From assembly GCF_001633165.1 (NCBI RefSeq), contig NZ_CP015418.1:3348001-3412000 (forward strand): DNA of 64,000 nucleotides, read 5' to 3'. Position numbers and translations under genes: made by a program. A model generated the notes under the pieces. That model searched no databases, was not told the origin of the DNA, and was given only the letters and a program-made list of their open reading frames with translations. This DNA comes from Rhodovulum sulfidophilum DSM 1374 (GTDB lineage: Bacteria > Pseudomonadota > Alphaproteobacteria > Rhodobacterales > Rhodobacteraceae). The first letter of the stretch is position 1. Every line of letters starts with the position of its first letter. This document shows, in pieces, positions 8,536-17,149 of this stretch.

Positions 8536-8580
8536 CACGGCCTGACAGGGTCCGACACGGCCTGCCCCGGTCTGACATGA
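8531..8580. repeat. Degenerate 10-bp tandem repeat at the rpoH stop codon
   Basis: Five consecutive 10-base units read CCTGACACGG, CCTGACAGGG, TCCGACACGG, CCTGCCCCGG and TCTGACATGA. The first unit contains the rpoH TGA. The run lies entirely in the rpoH 3' region before the ankyrin gene. Confidence 0.75.
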
Positions 8581-8701
8581 GCCGGACCGGAGCGGGCCGG
8601 AAGCGCCTAAAATTCGTCTCATTTGTTCAGAAAAAACGCCCCATTCCACAACTATCGCGGGCGCAGTCGGGCTGCCTGCCCCGTGTATCTGGTGTGTGGA
8701 A

Positions 8702-9724
8702 ATGGTTTCGGGCATTCAACGTGACCTCGACCGGCTCGCCGAGGCGGCAACGAGGGCGGATATTGACAGCTTCGAGGCGATTTCGGCCGAATTGCGAAAC
8801 AGGGCTGTGGCCGATGGGGGGCTGCAGCCAGACCTCCTACGTGAAATTGCCGCAGAAAGATGTCGGCTCACCGAAGGTCCGGCCTTCCGGGATCTGAATG
8901 CCAGGCTCCGGGCCGCCCATGCGGCGGCCGAGCGCTGCGGCGACACCGGGCGCCTGCAGACCCTGTCCGCAGCCCTGCGCCGCCAGAACGCGATCCTGCT
9001 GGCCGCGCTCCGAACGCCCGAGGCGCGGCACGAGCTGCTGCCCGGCCCCGCTCAGGCGCTGTTCGACGCCATCGCCACCGGCAACCTCGCGCGGCTCGGC
9101 GCGGCCCTGCGCGGCACCGATCCCAATGCCCGTCACGGCAGCCGCGGCGAGACCGCGCTTGGCCGGGCGCTGTCGGTCGAACACCGCTCGCCCGCGGTGC
9201 TGCGCCAGCTGATCACCGCCGGCGCCGACCCGAATGCGGGCTCTGCCGGTGGCCACGCGCCGTTGCACGAACTTGGCGTCTATCCCCGCCCCTGGGAGCC
9301 GCCGGAGATCACGGCCAAGCTGGCGCGGCTGCTTGTCGAGGCCGGGGCCCGGATCGAGGCCGAAACCGGGGCCTATCGCTGGACCCCGCTGCATCGCGCC
9401 GTGCTGGAAGGCTCGCCGCCGGTGCTGGAGGCATTGCTGGCGCTTGGCGCCGATCCGAACCGCCCCTTCGACGAGCGCTCCGAGCCCTGGTTCACGCCGG
9501 GCCGCCTGCCGCTGCAGATCGCCGCGGCCGACCATGCCATGGTCGATTGCCTGCTCCGTCACGGGGCCGCCCCCCAGGCGCTGGATGCCCGGGGTGTGGG
9601 CGTCCTGCCCTATCTCGAAAGCCAGCTCGGCCACCATCTCGCCTTTGACGGGCTGGGCGAGCTCTACCGGGGCGAAGTCGAGATCGCGATGCGCACGATC
9701 CGGAACTGGCCGCCCCGGTCCTGA
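8702..9724 (+). CDS. Ankyrin-repeat protein
   Basis: About 340 residues. The first ~110 are helical and of unknown type. From about residue 115 come ankyrin-like repeats, seen as LFDAIATGNLARLGAALRG-DPNAR, TALGRALS..LRQLITAGADPNAG, APLHEL..LARLLVEAGARIEA, TPLHRAVLEGSPPVLEALLALGADPN and LPLQIAAADHAMVDCLLRHGAAP. These mediate protein-protein contacts; no enzyme domain or signal peptide is visible, so it is probably cytoplasmic. The start is uncertain: a GTG two codons earlier (8696) is also possible and neither has a good ribosome site. It is convergent with the AEC transporter gene. Confidence 0.82.
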   Translation: MVSGIQRDLDRLAEAATRADIDSFEAISAELRNRAVADGGLQPDLLREIAAERCRLTEGPAFRDLNARLRAAHAAAERCGDTGRLQTLSAALRRQNAILLAALRTPEARHELLPGPAQALFDAIATGNLARLGAALRGTDPNARHGSRGETALGRALSVEHRSPAVLRQLITAGADPNAGSAGGHAPLHELGVYPRPWEPPEITAKLARLLVEAGARIEAETGAYRWTPLHRAVLEGSPPVLEALLALGADPNRPFDERSEPWFTPGRLPLQIAAADHAMVDCLLRHGAAPQALDARGVGVLPYLESQLGHHLAFDGLGELYRGEVEIAMRTIRNWPPRS

Positions 9725-9755
9725 CCGCAAACAGCGGCAGCGCAGCCCACCCGGC

Positions 9756-10688
9756 TCAGGGCATCAGCGCCAGCCAGACCCAGACCGTCAGGATCGAGCC
9801 CAGCGTCGCGAACAGCACCGCCGAAGCCGCGACCCGGCGCGCAGCGCCATACATGTTGGCGAAGATATAGGCATTGACCCCCGGCGCCATCGCCGCCGTC
9901 AGCACCGCCGAGCGGAACTGTCCGGTCGACAGGCCCAGCATCGTGCCCATGCCCCAGACCACCGCCGGATGCAGCACCAGCGACACGGCGCAGGCGAACA
10001 GAACGGTGCGCAGATCGCCCTCGGGGCGGTAGCGGGCCAGCACCCCGCCCAGCCCGAACAGCGCGGCCGGCAGCGCCGCCTTCACCATCAGATCGACCGC
10101 GTTCTGAACCACCAGCGGCACCGGTATGCCGCCCAGATTGACCGCCAGCCCCAGCGCGATGCCGATCACCAGCGCGTTGCGGAACATCGCCCGGAAGATC
10201 GCGCCCGAGGTCCGCACCAGCCCCGCGCCGCGATTGCGCACGATCTCCATCGCGGTCAGCCCGACGCCGTAGCAGATCGGCGAATGCACGGCGATGATGG
10301 CATAGTTCGGGGTCAGCGCCTCGACGCCGAAGGCACGTTCGGTGATCGGGATGCCAAGCAGGACCGAATTCGAGAACAGCCCGATGAAGCCGATCGCGAC
10401 GCTGTCCTCCCAGGTCCGCCGGAACATGAGCCGCGCGCCCAGAAGCCCCGCCGCAAAGCCCGTAAGCGCCCCGGTATAAAAGCTCAGAAGCAGCCGCCAG
10501 TCGAAATTCTGCCCCAGATCGAGCGTCGAGACCGCGCGGAACAACAGGCAGGGAATGGCGAAATGCTGGGTGAACTTCATCAGCCCGTCGACGCCGGCAT
10601 CGGAAAACAGCCCGCGCCAGACGGCGACATAGCCGAAACCGAGCACCAGAAAGACCGGAAGGATGACCTCGATCAGCGCTTCCATCAA
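9756..10688 (-). CDS. AEC-family (auxin efflux carrier-like) transporter
   Basis: 310 residues made almost entirely of ten hydrophobic segments, starting MMEALIEVILPVFLVLGFGYVAVWRGLF, typical of the AEC/BART superfamily (Mem_trans). Members export or import small organic acids such as malonate or malate; the substrate here is unknown. Conserved features include NSVLLGIPI in the first half and APGVNAYIFANMY in the second. Its start overlaps the stop of the MBL hydrolase gene upstream on the same strand by 4 bases, making it the last gene of a long minus-strand run. Confidence 0.87.
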   Translation of the reverse strand: MMEALIEVILPVFLVLGFGYVAVWRGLFSDAGVDGLMKFTQHFAIPCLLFRAVSTLDLGQNFDWRLLLSFYTGALTGFAAGLLGARLMFRRTWEDSVAIGFIGLFSNSVLLGIPITERAFGVEALTPNYAIIAVHSPICYGVGLTAMEIVRNRGAGLVRTSGAIFRAMFRNALVIGIALGLAVNLGGIPVPLVVQNAVDLMVKAALPAALFGLGGVLARYRPEGDLRTVLFACAVSLVLHPAVVWGMGTMLGLSTGQFRSAVLTAAMAPGVNAYIFANMYGAARRVAASAVLFATLGSILTVWVWLALMP

Positions 10689-11485
10689 TCGGCCAGGCGC
10701 AGCACCATGCCGTCATAGGCAGGGGTCACGCTGTCCGGGGTCTCGGCCTCGAGCCGGTCATAGTCGAGATCGATATGCATGTTGGTCAGCACCGCGCGCC
10801 AGGGCCCAGCGCGCTCGATATAGCCAAGCGCGGTCTCGAGGTTCAGATGGGTCGGATGGGGCTCATAGCGCAGCGCATCCAGCACCAGGATCTCGAGCCC
10901 CTCCAGCATCGGCCAGCTTTCCTCGTAAAGCTCGGCCACGTCGGGCAGATAGGCCAGGCCCTTGATCCGGAAGCCCAGCGCGTCGATGGCGCCGTGACGG
11001 GCGCGGAACGGCATCAGCGTGACCGGCCCCCCTGCCCCCAGAACGGTGACCGGCCCGTCGATCGGGTGCAGATCGAGGATCGGCGGATAGGGCGAGCCCT
11101 CGGGCTGGATGAAGGCATAGCCGAAGCGCGCGATCAGCGCCTCCTGGGTCGGCCCGTCGGCCCAGACCGGCAGTCGCCTGCGCATGTTGAAGACGATCTG
11201 GCGCAGGTCGTCGATGCCATGGACATGATCGGCATGGGCATGGGTGTAGACCACCGCGTCGATCTCGCCCACGCCCGCCTGCAGCAGCTGCGCGCGCAGA
11301 TCGGGCGAGGTGTCGATCAGCACCCGGGTGACGCCCGCCGCGGTCTCGCGCTCGACCAGCATCGAGCAGCGCTGGCGGCGGTTCTTCGGATTGTCGGGAT
11401 TGCAGGCGCCCCAATGCCCGCCCAGCCGCGGCACACCGCCCGACGAGCCGCAGCCCAGGATGGTGAAGCGCAGCTCGGCGCTCAC
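10685..11485 (-). CDS. MBL-fold metallo-hydrolase (PhnP-like)
   Basis: 266 residues. GCGSSGGVPR near the start, THAHADHVHG (about 81-90) as the metal-binding HxHxDH motif, then HGAIDALGFRI and later LTNMHIDLDYD supply further metal ligands. A CNPDNPKNRR..C segment near residues 28-40 is typical of the PhnP-like group, which includes cyclic phosphodiesterases. The start is GTG at 11485, overlapping the TGA of tatD (GTGA); the longer frame into tatD is an artefact. Here it works with no phn genes, so cyclic phosphate is not a safe substrate call. Confidence 0.85.
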   Translation of the reverse strand: MSAELRFTILGCGSSGGVPRLGGHWGACNPDNPKNRRQRCSMLVERETAAGVTRVLIDTSPDLRAQLLQAGVGEIDAVVYTHAHADHVHGIDDLRQIVFNMRRRLPVWADGPTQEALIARFGYAFIQPEGSPYPPILDLHPIDGPVTVLGAGGPVTLMPFRARHGAIDALGFRIKGLAYLPDVAELYEESWPMLEGLEILVLDALRYEPHPTHLNLETALGYIERAGPWRAVLTNMHIDLDYDRLEAETPDSVTPAYDGMVLRLAD

Positions 11486-12294
11486 GCCGCGTCCCGCCAG
11501 CCGGCGGCCTTGGCGAAGAGCCGGTCGAAATTGGCCTGGGTCCGGGCCGCGAATTCGGCAGGCTCGAGCCCGAAGACCTCGGCCCCGACCCGCGCGGTAT
11601 GGGCGGCAAAGGCGGGCTCGTTGCGTTTGCCGCGATGGGGCGGCGGCGCCAGATAGGGAGAGTCGGTCTCGACCAGGATCCGCTCGAGCGGCGCTGCCGC
11701 GAAGATCTCGCGGATCTCGGCCGATTTGGGGAAGGTGGCGATGCCCGACATCGACAGGTAGAAGCCCAGATCGAGCGTGGCGCGGGCCAGTTCCGGCGAC
11801 GAGCTGAAACAATGCATCACGCAGGAATAGGCGCCGTTGCGGTATTCCTCGGCGAGGATCCGCGCCATGTCGTCATCGGCGGCCCGCGAATGGATGATCA
11901 GGGGCAGCCCGGCCTCGCGCGCGGCGGCGATATGGATCCGCAGGCTCTGCTTCTGCACCTGGGCCGAGTCGGCACTGTAGTGATAGTCGAGCCCGGTCTC
12001 GCCGATACCGACGAATTTGGGATGTTTCGTCAGCGCCAGCAGCTCGTCGAGGGTGGCCATCGGCTCTTCGGCCGCGCTCATCGGATGGGTGCCGGCGGCG
12101 TAGAAGACGGGCGCGTAACGCTCGGCGATCTCGCGCACCTGCGGCTCCTGCCTCAGGCGGGTGCAGATCGTCACCATCCGGGTGACGCCCGCGGCCTCGG
12201 CCCGGGCCACCACCTGGTCCAGTTCATTCGCGAAGTCGGGGAAGTCGAGGTGACAGTGGCTGTCGGTGATTTGGGGGGTCTCGGTGTCGCTCAT
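11482..12294 (-). CDS. tatD: TatD-family metal-dependent DNase/hydrolase
   Basis: 270 residues of a TIM-barrel hydrolase. Seen: DSHCHLDF metal ligands near residues 11-17, GTHPMSA, GIGETGLDYHY with the conserved Glu, LIIHSRAADDD, MHCFSSS, ILVETDSPYLAPPPHRGKRNEP. The family are 3'-5' exonucleases or metal-dependent hydrolases in the cytoplasm. It sits directly after holB (about 6 bp), an order common in bacteria (tmk-holB-tatD), and overlaps the MBL gene downstream. Confidence 0.92.
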   Translation of the reverse strand: MSDTETPQITDSHCHLDFPDFANELDQVVARAEAAGVTRMVTICTRLRQEPQVREIAERYAPVFYAAGTHPMSAAEEPMATLDELLALTKHPKFVGIGETGLDYHYSADSAQVQKQSLRIHIAAAREAGLPLIIHSRAADDDMARILAEEYRNGAYSCVMHCFSSSPELARATLDLGFYLSMSGIATFPKSAEIREIFAAAPLERILVETDSPYLAPPPHRGKRNEPAFAAHTARVGAEVFGLEPAEFAARTQANFDRLFAKAAGWRDAA

Positions 12295-12300
12295 CTCGCC

Positions 12301-13428
12301 TCAGGCGGCCAGTCGGCCGGCGGTCTCGTCCAGTCTGAGAACGGTATCGAGGATGAGGGAAGCGGGGTCAAGGTTCACCGCCCGGCCCTGGCGGGCGCGC
12401 GCGATCAGGTCCTGCGCGGCTTCGGCCCAGAGCCGGGCGGCGGCGGCATCGGGGGCCAGCCGGGTCAGAAGCGCCGCCTCGCCCGCGGCCGCCTCTGGCG
12501 GCGGGTTGCCGGTGGCGCCGGTCCGGGCCAGCCGGGCCAGCGCCAGTTCGATCAGCCTCAGGACCAGATCGAAACGCCCCTCCGCGCCCCGGCCCGCCGT
12601 GCTTTCGGCAAATTTCAGCAGCCGCATCCGGTCGAGCCGGGGATGCCCCGCCAGAAGCGCCACCAGATCGGCGTAAAGCGCAAGACCGTCATTCCGGGCC
12701 AGCCGGATCGCCTCGCCCACCGAGCCGCCCGACAGTTCGGCCAGCGCCGCGCCCTGACTGTCATCCTGCCCCGCCTGCGCCAGCGCCTCTGCCATCTCGG
12801 CAGGCCCGAGCGGCCCCAGCCGAAGCTCGCGGCAGCGCGACCGGATCGTCGGCAGAAGCCGTGCGGGCGAATGGCTGACAAGCAGCAGCGTCGTATTCGC
12901 GGGCGGCTCTTCCAGCAGCTTCAGCAGCGCATTGGCCGCGCTCGCATTCATCTCGTCGGCGGTGTCGACGATCACCACCCGCCGTCCGCCCTCGGCCGAG
13001 GACAGCGCGAAAAAGGATTTCAGCCGCCGCACATCGTCGACCCGGATCTCGGCCGAGAGCGCGTTGCCCTTGTCATTGGGCCCCCGCCGAAGCACGAAAA
13101 GCCCGGGCTCGGATTGTGCCGCCATCCGCCGCGCGACCGGGTGATCGGCCGGAACCGCAAGGCTGTCAGGCGCGGGCGCGGCCCCGAAAAGCCCCGCCCC
13201 CTCTGCCGCCGCGGGCCGGGTCAGCAGAAAGCGCGCGACCGACCAGGCCAGCGTCGCCTTGCCCACCCCGCGCGGCCCCGTGATCAGCCAGCCGTGATGC
13301 ATCCGACCGCCGGTGAAGGCGTCGAGAAAGGCGGCCTCGGCGGCGCCCTGCCCGATCAGGCGGACCGTGTCGCGCGGATGCGGCGCGCCCTCGATCCGGT
13401 CGGGCTCGGGAAGCTCGGTCCCGCTCAT
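12301..13428 (-). CDS. holB: DNA polymerase III subunit delta'
   Basis: 375 residues. It is part of the clamp-loader complex that places the beta clamp on DNA. Seen are the AAA+ P-loop ITGPRGVGKATLAWSVARF near 40-58, VDDVRRLKSFF, the Walker B-like VVIVDTADEMNASAANALLK region, EEPPANTTLLLVSHSP, and the sensor 1/arginine-finger stretch LLPTIRSRCREL. The zinc-finger cysteines are reduced, as in many delta' proteins. The start overlaps the tmk stop by 4 bases (ATGA). Confidence 0.92.
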   Translation of the reverse strand: MSGTELPEPDRIEGAPHPRDTVRLIGQGAAEAAFLDAFTGGRMHHGWLITGPRGVGKATLAWSVARFLLTRPAAAEGAGLFGAAPAPDSLAVPADHPVARRMAAQSEPGLFVLRRGPNDKGNALSAEIRVDDVRRLKSFFALSSAEGGRRVVIVDTADEMNASAANALLKLLEEPPANTTLLLVSHSPARLLPTIRSRCRELRLGPLGPAEMAEALAQAGQDDSQGAALAELSGGSVGEAIRLARNDGLALYADLVALLAGHPRLDRMRLLKFAESTAGRGAEGRFDLVLRLIELALARLARTGATGNPPPEAAAGEAALLTRLAPDAAAARLWAEAAQDLIARARQGRAVNLDPASLILDTVLRLDETAGRLAA

Positions 13429-14051
13429 GCCAGCGCCTCGTCAGCCAGCCGGGCGATGTCGCGAGCGACCTCTTCGGGCGCGCGATCGGCCGCGACCACC
13501 CGGCAGCGACCGGGAAACTCGGCCGCGAGATCCAGGAAGCCCTGGCGGCCGCGGGCCTGCAGCGCCTCGCCGAAATCCTCGAACCGTTCCTCGGAGCCGT
13601 TGCGCCCCCTGGCGCGCGCAAGCCCGGTCGCGGGGGCCATGTCGAGGATGAAGGTCAGGTCGGGCTCGCAGCCGATCATCAGCTCGTGCAGCCGGTCGAC
13701 CGTGGCGCGCAGATCGCCCCGGGTGATGCCCTGATAGATCCGGGTGGAATCGGCGAAGCGGTCGCAGATCACCACCGCGCCGCGACCGAGCGCGGGACGG
13801 ACCGTCCGTTCCAGATGGTCGCGCCGGGCCGCCGTGAACAGCAGAAGCTCGGTCTCGGGCGACCAGCGGTCGGGGTCACCCTCGAGCACCAGCCGCCGGA
13901 TCTGTTCCGCCCCCGGGCTGCCGCCGGGCTCGCGCGTCAGAACGACCTCGCGTCCCTGGCCGCGCAACCGCTCGGCCAGCAGGCGCGCCTGGGTCGATTT
14001 GCCCGAGCCGTCGATGCCCTCGAAGCTGATGAACCGCGCCGACCTGTCCAT
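13425..14051 (-). CDS. tmk: Thymidylate kinase
   Basis: 208 residues. It phosphorylates dTMP to dTDP. P-loop FEGIDGSGKSTQARLL at about 10-25, TREPGGSPGAEQIR as the DRX-type loop, LFTAARRDHL, and CDRFADSTRIYQG as the dTMP-binding segment. The lid region Arg residues ATGLARARGRNGSEERFE are present. The stop overlaps the holB start, and one base separates its ATG from the stop of the carboxypeptidase gene upstream. Confidence 0.94.
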   Translation of the reverse strand: MDRSARFISFEGIDGSGKSTQARLLAERLRGQGREVVLTREPGGSPGAEQIRRLVLEGDPDRWSPETELLLFTAARRDHLERTVRPALGRGAVVICDRFADSTRIYQGITRGDLRATVDRLHELMIGCEPDLTFILDMAPATGLARARGRNGSEERFEDFGEALQARGRQGFLDLAAEFPGRCRVVAADRAPEEVARDIARLADEALA

Positions 14052-14052
14052 G

Positions 14053-15216
14053 TCAGAGGTCGGCGGCCTTCTCTTCGGCCCAGCGCAGAATCACCTCGGT
14101 CGCGGTCCGCAGCCGCGGCACGAAGCCCCCCCGCGCCACGGCGCGCTCGGCCACCAGCGGCACCCTCAGCGGTTCCATGTCGGGGCGCTGGATCACCAGT
14201 TCGCCCAGCTCCTGGCCGGCCTCGATCGGCGCCAACACCGGGTCGTGGTAATGCACCTCGGCCTCGACCGTGTCGCGCACGATGGCGGGCAGCAGCACTT
14301 CCAGATCGTCGCGCGCGACCAGGCCGACCTTCTCGATCTCGCCCATCCAGACATCGGTCTCGGCCAGCCGCTCGCCCCGGCGCAGGACGTCGCGCTGGAC
14401 GAACTGCCGGAATGCCCAGTTAATGATCCGCTCGCCTTCCTCGGCGCGCTGCTCGGCGCTGTCCAGCCCCGAGACCACGAAGGTCACCCGCCGCCCGTTC
14501 TGAAGCGCCGAGCCCACGAGGCCGTAGCCCGCCTCCTGGGTATGGCCGGTCTTCAGCCCGTCGGCGCCGATCCCGAGCTTCAGAAGCGGGTTGCGGTTGA
14601 ACCGGTTCTGCGGCGCGCGGCCGTCATAGTCGTATTCCTGCTCGCCGAAGAAGCCATAATATTCGGGAAACTCGTCGATCAGCCGCATCGCCAGAATGCC
14701 CAGATCATGCATGCTCATGCGCTGGTTCGGATGCGGCCAGCCGCTGGCATTGGCGAAGGTCGAGTTGGTCATGCCCAGCACCTGGGCCCGCTCGGTCATC
14801 AGCCGCGCGAAGGCCTCTTCGGTGCCCGCCAGCCCCTCGGCCACCACCACGCAGGCATCGTTGCCCGACTGCACGATGATGCCCTGGATCAGGTCCTCGA
14901 CGGTCGGCCGGTCGCGCTCGTTGAGAAACATCGTCGAGCCGCCCATCGCCATCGCCCTGGACGAGACCGAGAACTGGGTCTCGAGCGTCACCCGGCCGTC
15001 GCGCAGCGCCTCGAACAGCATGTTCAGCGTCATCAGCTTGGACATCGAGGCCGGCGGCACCGGCTGATCGGCATTCTTCGACAAGAGCACGGTGCCGGTC
15101 GACTGGTCGACGACATAGGCAGCGCCCGCCCGGGTCTCGAAATTGGCCTGGGCCGGCGCGGCAAGCGCCAGCAGGGAAAGGGCCCCGGCAAGGGCGGACA
15201 GGAAGGTCGGTCGCAT
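14053..15216 (-). CDS. D-alanyl-D-alanine carboxypeptidase (penicillin-binding protein 5/6 type)
   Basis: 387 residues. It trims the terminal D-Ala of peptidoglycan stem peptides in the periplasm. Signal peptide MRPTFLSALAG..APAQA, cleaved near 24. The three penicillin-binding motifs are in order: SMSK (S57-K60), SGN (117-119) and KTG (222-224). A C-terminal PBP5-like domain with a final amphipathic helix (TEVILRWAEEKAADL) could anchor it to the membrane. The start was chosen for the GAGAGGTGACC ribosome site just upstream; an ATG five codons earlier lacks one. Confidence 0.92.
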   Translation of the reverse strand: MRPTFLSALAGALSLLALAAPAQANFETRAGAAYVVDQSTGTVLLSKNADQPVPPASMSKLMTLNMLFEALRDGRVTLETQFSVSSRAMAMGGSTMFLNERDRPTVEDLIQGIIVQSGNDACVVVAEGLAGTEEAFARLMTERAQVLGMTNSTFANASGWPHPNQRMSMHDLGILAMRLIDEFPEYYGFFGEQEYDYDGRAPQNRFNRNPLLKLGIGADGLKTGHTQEAGYGLVGSALQNGRRVTFVVSGLDSAEQRAEEGERIINWAFRQFVQRDVLRRGERLAETDVWMGEIEKVGLVARDDLEVLLPAIVRDTVEAEVHYHDPVLAPIEAGQELGELVIQRPDMEPLRVPLVAERAVARGGFVPRLRTATEVILRWAEEKAADL

Positions 15217-15255
15217 GGTCACCTCTCGCATTGGGTCCGGCGTCGCGGGGACGGC

Positions 15256-15975
15256 TCAGCGGTTGACGGCATAGGCATCGTCATAGCCCAGCCCGCGCAC
15301 CGCCTCGATCAGCACCGCCCGGTCGGCTTCGGTCTTAGCGGGACCGGCGACGACGCGCCAGAGCCCCTGCCCGCCCGGATCCGGCGCGCGGATTTCGGCC
15401 GAGAGCCCGGCCTTGTCCAGCCGCGCGGCGGTCGCCTCCGCCCGGTCGGCGCTGTCAAGCGTGGCCACCTGCACGAAACGGCCACCCGCATCCGCCTCGG
15501 CGGGCACTGCCTTCCGGCCTCCCGCCTCCGGAGCCGGCACCCGCCGGAGCGCGGTGACGGAGATCTCGGTCGGCTGCCCGGCCAGCAGCCCGATCCGGGC
15601 CGCGGCCTCCGAGGACACCTGAAGCCGCGGCCCCGGATTTTCGCGTTCGCGCCGGAACAGCGCCCCCGTGACCGACTGGCCGGTTTCGGAATTTCGGATC
15701 AGCACCCGTTCGGGATCGGCCGCATCGGGATGCGCGACCCAGATCCCGCCCAGCGAGGGCCGCCCGTCCCAGAGCCCGGCCTCCTCGACATGGAAGACCT
15801 CGGGCGCCTCGGCCTCCTCGCCTTCGGCCGCCGCCGCGGCGGAAGATTCGGCTCGGACAGGCATGGTTTCGGTGTCGTCTTTCTTGAAAAGCCCGAAACC
15901 GGCGCCCTGGCAGGCGGACAAACCGCCCGCCACGCCCAGAAGGAGCACCACCCGCGCGATCCGGTAAGCTTGCAT
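15256..15975 (-). CDS. SPOR-domain lipoprotein (RlpA-like)
   Basis: 239 residues. Lipoprotein signal MQAYRIARVVLLLGVAGGLSAC with the modified Cys at residue 22. The middle part (GGIWVAHPDAADPERVLIRNSETGQSVTGALFRR..RLQVSSEAAARIGL) resembles the RlpA double-psi barrel area but lacks an obvious catalytic pattern. The C-terminal ~70 residues form a SPOR domain (RFVQVATLDSADRAEATAARLD..GLWRVVAGP) that binds denuded septal glycan. It precedes the carboxypeptidase gene on the same strand by about 40 bp, a sensible cell-wall pairing. The longer frame running into the tRNA is an artefact. Confidence 0.8.
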   Translation of the reverse strand: MQAYRIARVVLLLGVAGGLSACQGAGFGLFKKDDTETMPVRAESSAAAAAEGEEAEAPEVFHVEEAGLWDGRPSLGGIWVAHPDAADPERVLIRNSETGQSVTGALFRRERENPGPRLQVSSEAAARIGLLAGQPTEISVTALRRVPAPEAGGRKAVPAEADAGGRFVQVATLDSADRAEATAARLDKAGLSAEIRAPDPGGQGLWRVVAGPAKTEADRAVLIEAVRGLGYDDAYAVNR

Positions 15976-16264
15976 GCCTTGCCCCTCTTTCGCGCATGTT
16001 CGCCATGCTGCGTCGTCTTCGCGCCCCCGCGCGCCGGGCAGGCAGGCCCGCGCCTCGGGACGATGTCGCAAAGCATAGCCGCAGAGCGCCCGCAAGGAAA
16101 GGCGCGCCCGCCCCCGCGTCGCGTTTTCACCGAAGCTCCCCGCGCATAGAAGGCAGTTGTCGCCCCGGGGCCGAGCGGGTAAGTCTGACCTGCATTGTCC
16201 GGATCTCCGGCCGCCTCCCCGGGAGCCCGGTCGGAAGCCGCCGCAGACAGATGCAGACACATAA

Positions 16265-16352
16265 GGATGAGTGGCCGAGCGGTCTAAGGCACTGGTCTTG
16301 AAAACCAGCGAACCGAAAGGTTCCGTGGGTTCGAATCCCACCTCATCCGCCA
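16265..16352 (+). tRNA. tRNA-Ser (anticodon UGA)
   Basis: Acceptor GGATGAG (16265-16271) pairs with CTCATCC (16342-16348), discriminator G and encoded CCA at 16350-16352. The anticodon stem CTGGT/ACCAG (16292-16296/16304-16308) encloses CTTGAAA, with anticodon TGA at 16299-16301. A long variable arm (GCGAACCGAAAGGTTCCG) and the GTGGGTTCGAATCCCAC T arm confirm a class II serine tRNA. The 88-nt gene marks the left edge of the accessory island. Confidence 0.97.
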
Positions 16353-16482
16353 TTTAACCTCGCGTTGTGAACTTATCTTCCCTTTCATTTCAGCAATTTA
16401 CCTCACACACATGAGTGACGCCGCGTTCTGGCGCCTTGTTTTGCTACACAATTTGCCCCACATTCTTCTCTCATTTGGTGCG
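16353..16482. other. Junction sequence downstream of tRNA-Ser
   Basis: About 130 bases of clearly lower GC than the core, directly after the CCA of the tRNA. I see no gene, no integrase and no convincing terminator in it. It is where the accessory island begins. A second copy of the tRNA 3' end was searched for by eye as far as 29201 and not found. Confidence 0.5.
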
Positions 16483-16833
16483 CTAGACGAGGACTGTGCA
16501 TGGCGGTGATATTGCGTGGCGCGACATGGAGTTTGCGCAAGCGCGTGCCTGCCCGCTATGGTCAGGGTGGTTCGTTGGCCGATCGCCTCGCGCCGATCTC
16601 GTTTTGAGGCCCGCGCCGGTCCGGGCAAGCAGCGCACGGGCCCGCGCCTGCGCCCCGTTGGCAAGATCTTCCTCTTCCTGACGGATCTCTTCTTCCAAAC
16701 GTTCGAAAAGCGGAGCATAGACAGGGTCATCGATCACCAAATGTGCCACGACCTGCAGTGCCGCACGGAGCCGGGCAAGTTCCTGGTCGGAACTCCAGGC
16801 CGAGGGCCCGTCTGTGCGTGGATCAATGCTCAT
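16483..16833 (-). CDS. Hypothetical helical protein
   Basis: 116 residues, not recognised. The first half is acidic and helical (DQELARLRAALQVVAHLVIDDPVYAPLFERLEEEIRQEE), the second half basic and disordered looking. No signal peptide or TM segment. It starts about 40 bp after the stop of the small gene upstream on the same strand, so the two look like a pair. The basic low-complexity end may be read-through after decay of the original gene. Confidence 0.5.
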   Translation of the reverse strand: MSIDPRTDGPSAWSSDQELARLRAALQVVAHLVIDDPVYAPLFERLEEEIRQEEEDLANGAQARARALLARTGAGLKTRSARGDRPTNHPDHSGQARACANSMSRHAISPPCTVLV

Positions 16834-16875
16834 GTCTCGGGGCAGGAAATCTCGGGGTTGGTTCGGGAGCGGCGT

Positions 16876-17082
16876 TCAAGGACCCGGCGCAGGTGTTTCC
16901 GGGAAAGGCGTGCGTTCGGGATCGTGAGGTGAGGCGAGGCCCAGGAAGCTTTGCGCCTCGCCTCCCGGAACGATCTCCGTGAGCGGCAGGAGCTGCTCCA
17001 CTTTTCCATCTGTCAGTTTCAGCGCGCTGAGCAGGATCTCGGTCTCTTCGGGCAAGATCAGCGTGTCGGGGTTCAGGGGCAT
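16876..17082 (-). CDS. Hypothetical small protein
   Basis: 68 residues, not recognised. Begins MPLNPDTLILPEETEILLSALKLTDGKVEQLLPL, a compact helical part, then a Pro-rich tail. An AAAGG ribosome site precedes its ATG. The 22 bases holding that site and the ATG are duplicated in tandem immediately upstream. It pairs with the 116-residue ORF downstream. Confidence 0.5.
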   Translation of the reverse strand: MPLNPDTLILPEETEILLSALKLTDGKVEQLLPLTEIVPGGEAQSFLGLASPHDPERTPFPETPAPGP

Positions 17083-17122
17083 GGGGAAGGCCTTTCAGTG
17101 GCATGGGGAAGGCCTTTCAGTG
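17079..17122. repeat. Perfect 22-bp tandem duplication over a start site
   Basis: The unit GCATGGGGAAGGCCTTTCAG plus TG occurs at 17079-17100 and again at 17101-17122 without mismatch. On the minus strand each copy contains AAAGG and an ATG, so the small gene at 16876-17082 has its ribosome site and start duplicated. Confidence 0.9.
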
Positions 17123-17149
17123 GGTCGATACATGCGCGCAATGAATCCT

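Noticed and set aside
6436..8715. Minus-strand open frame of 759 codons across rluA and rpoH
   Set aside because: Covers two conserved plus-strand genes and has no recognisable domain.
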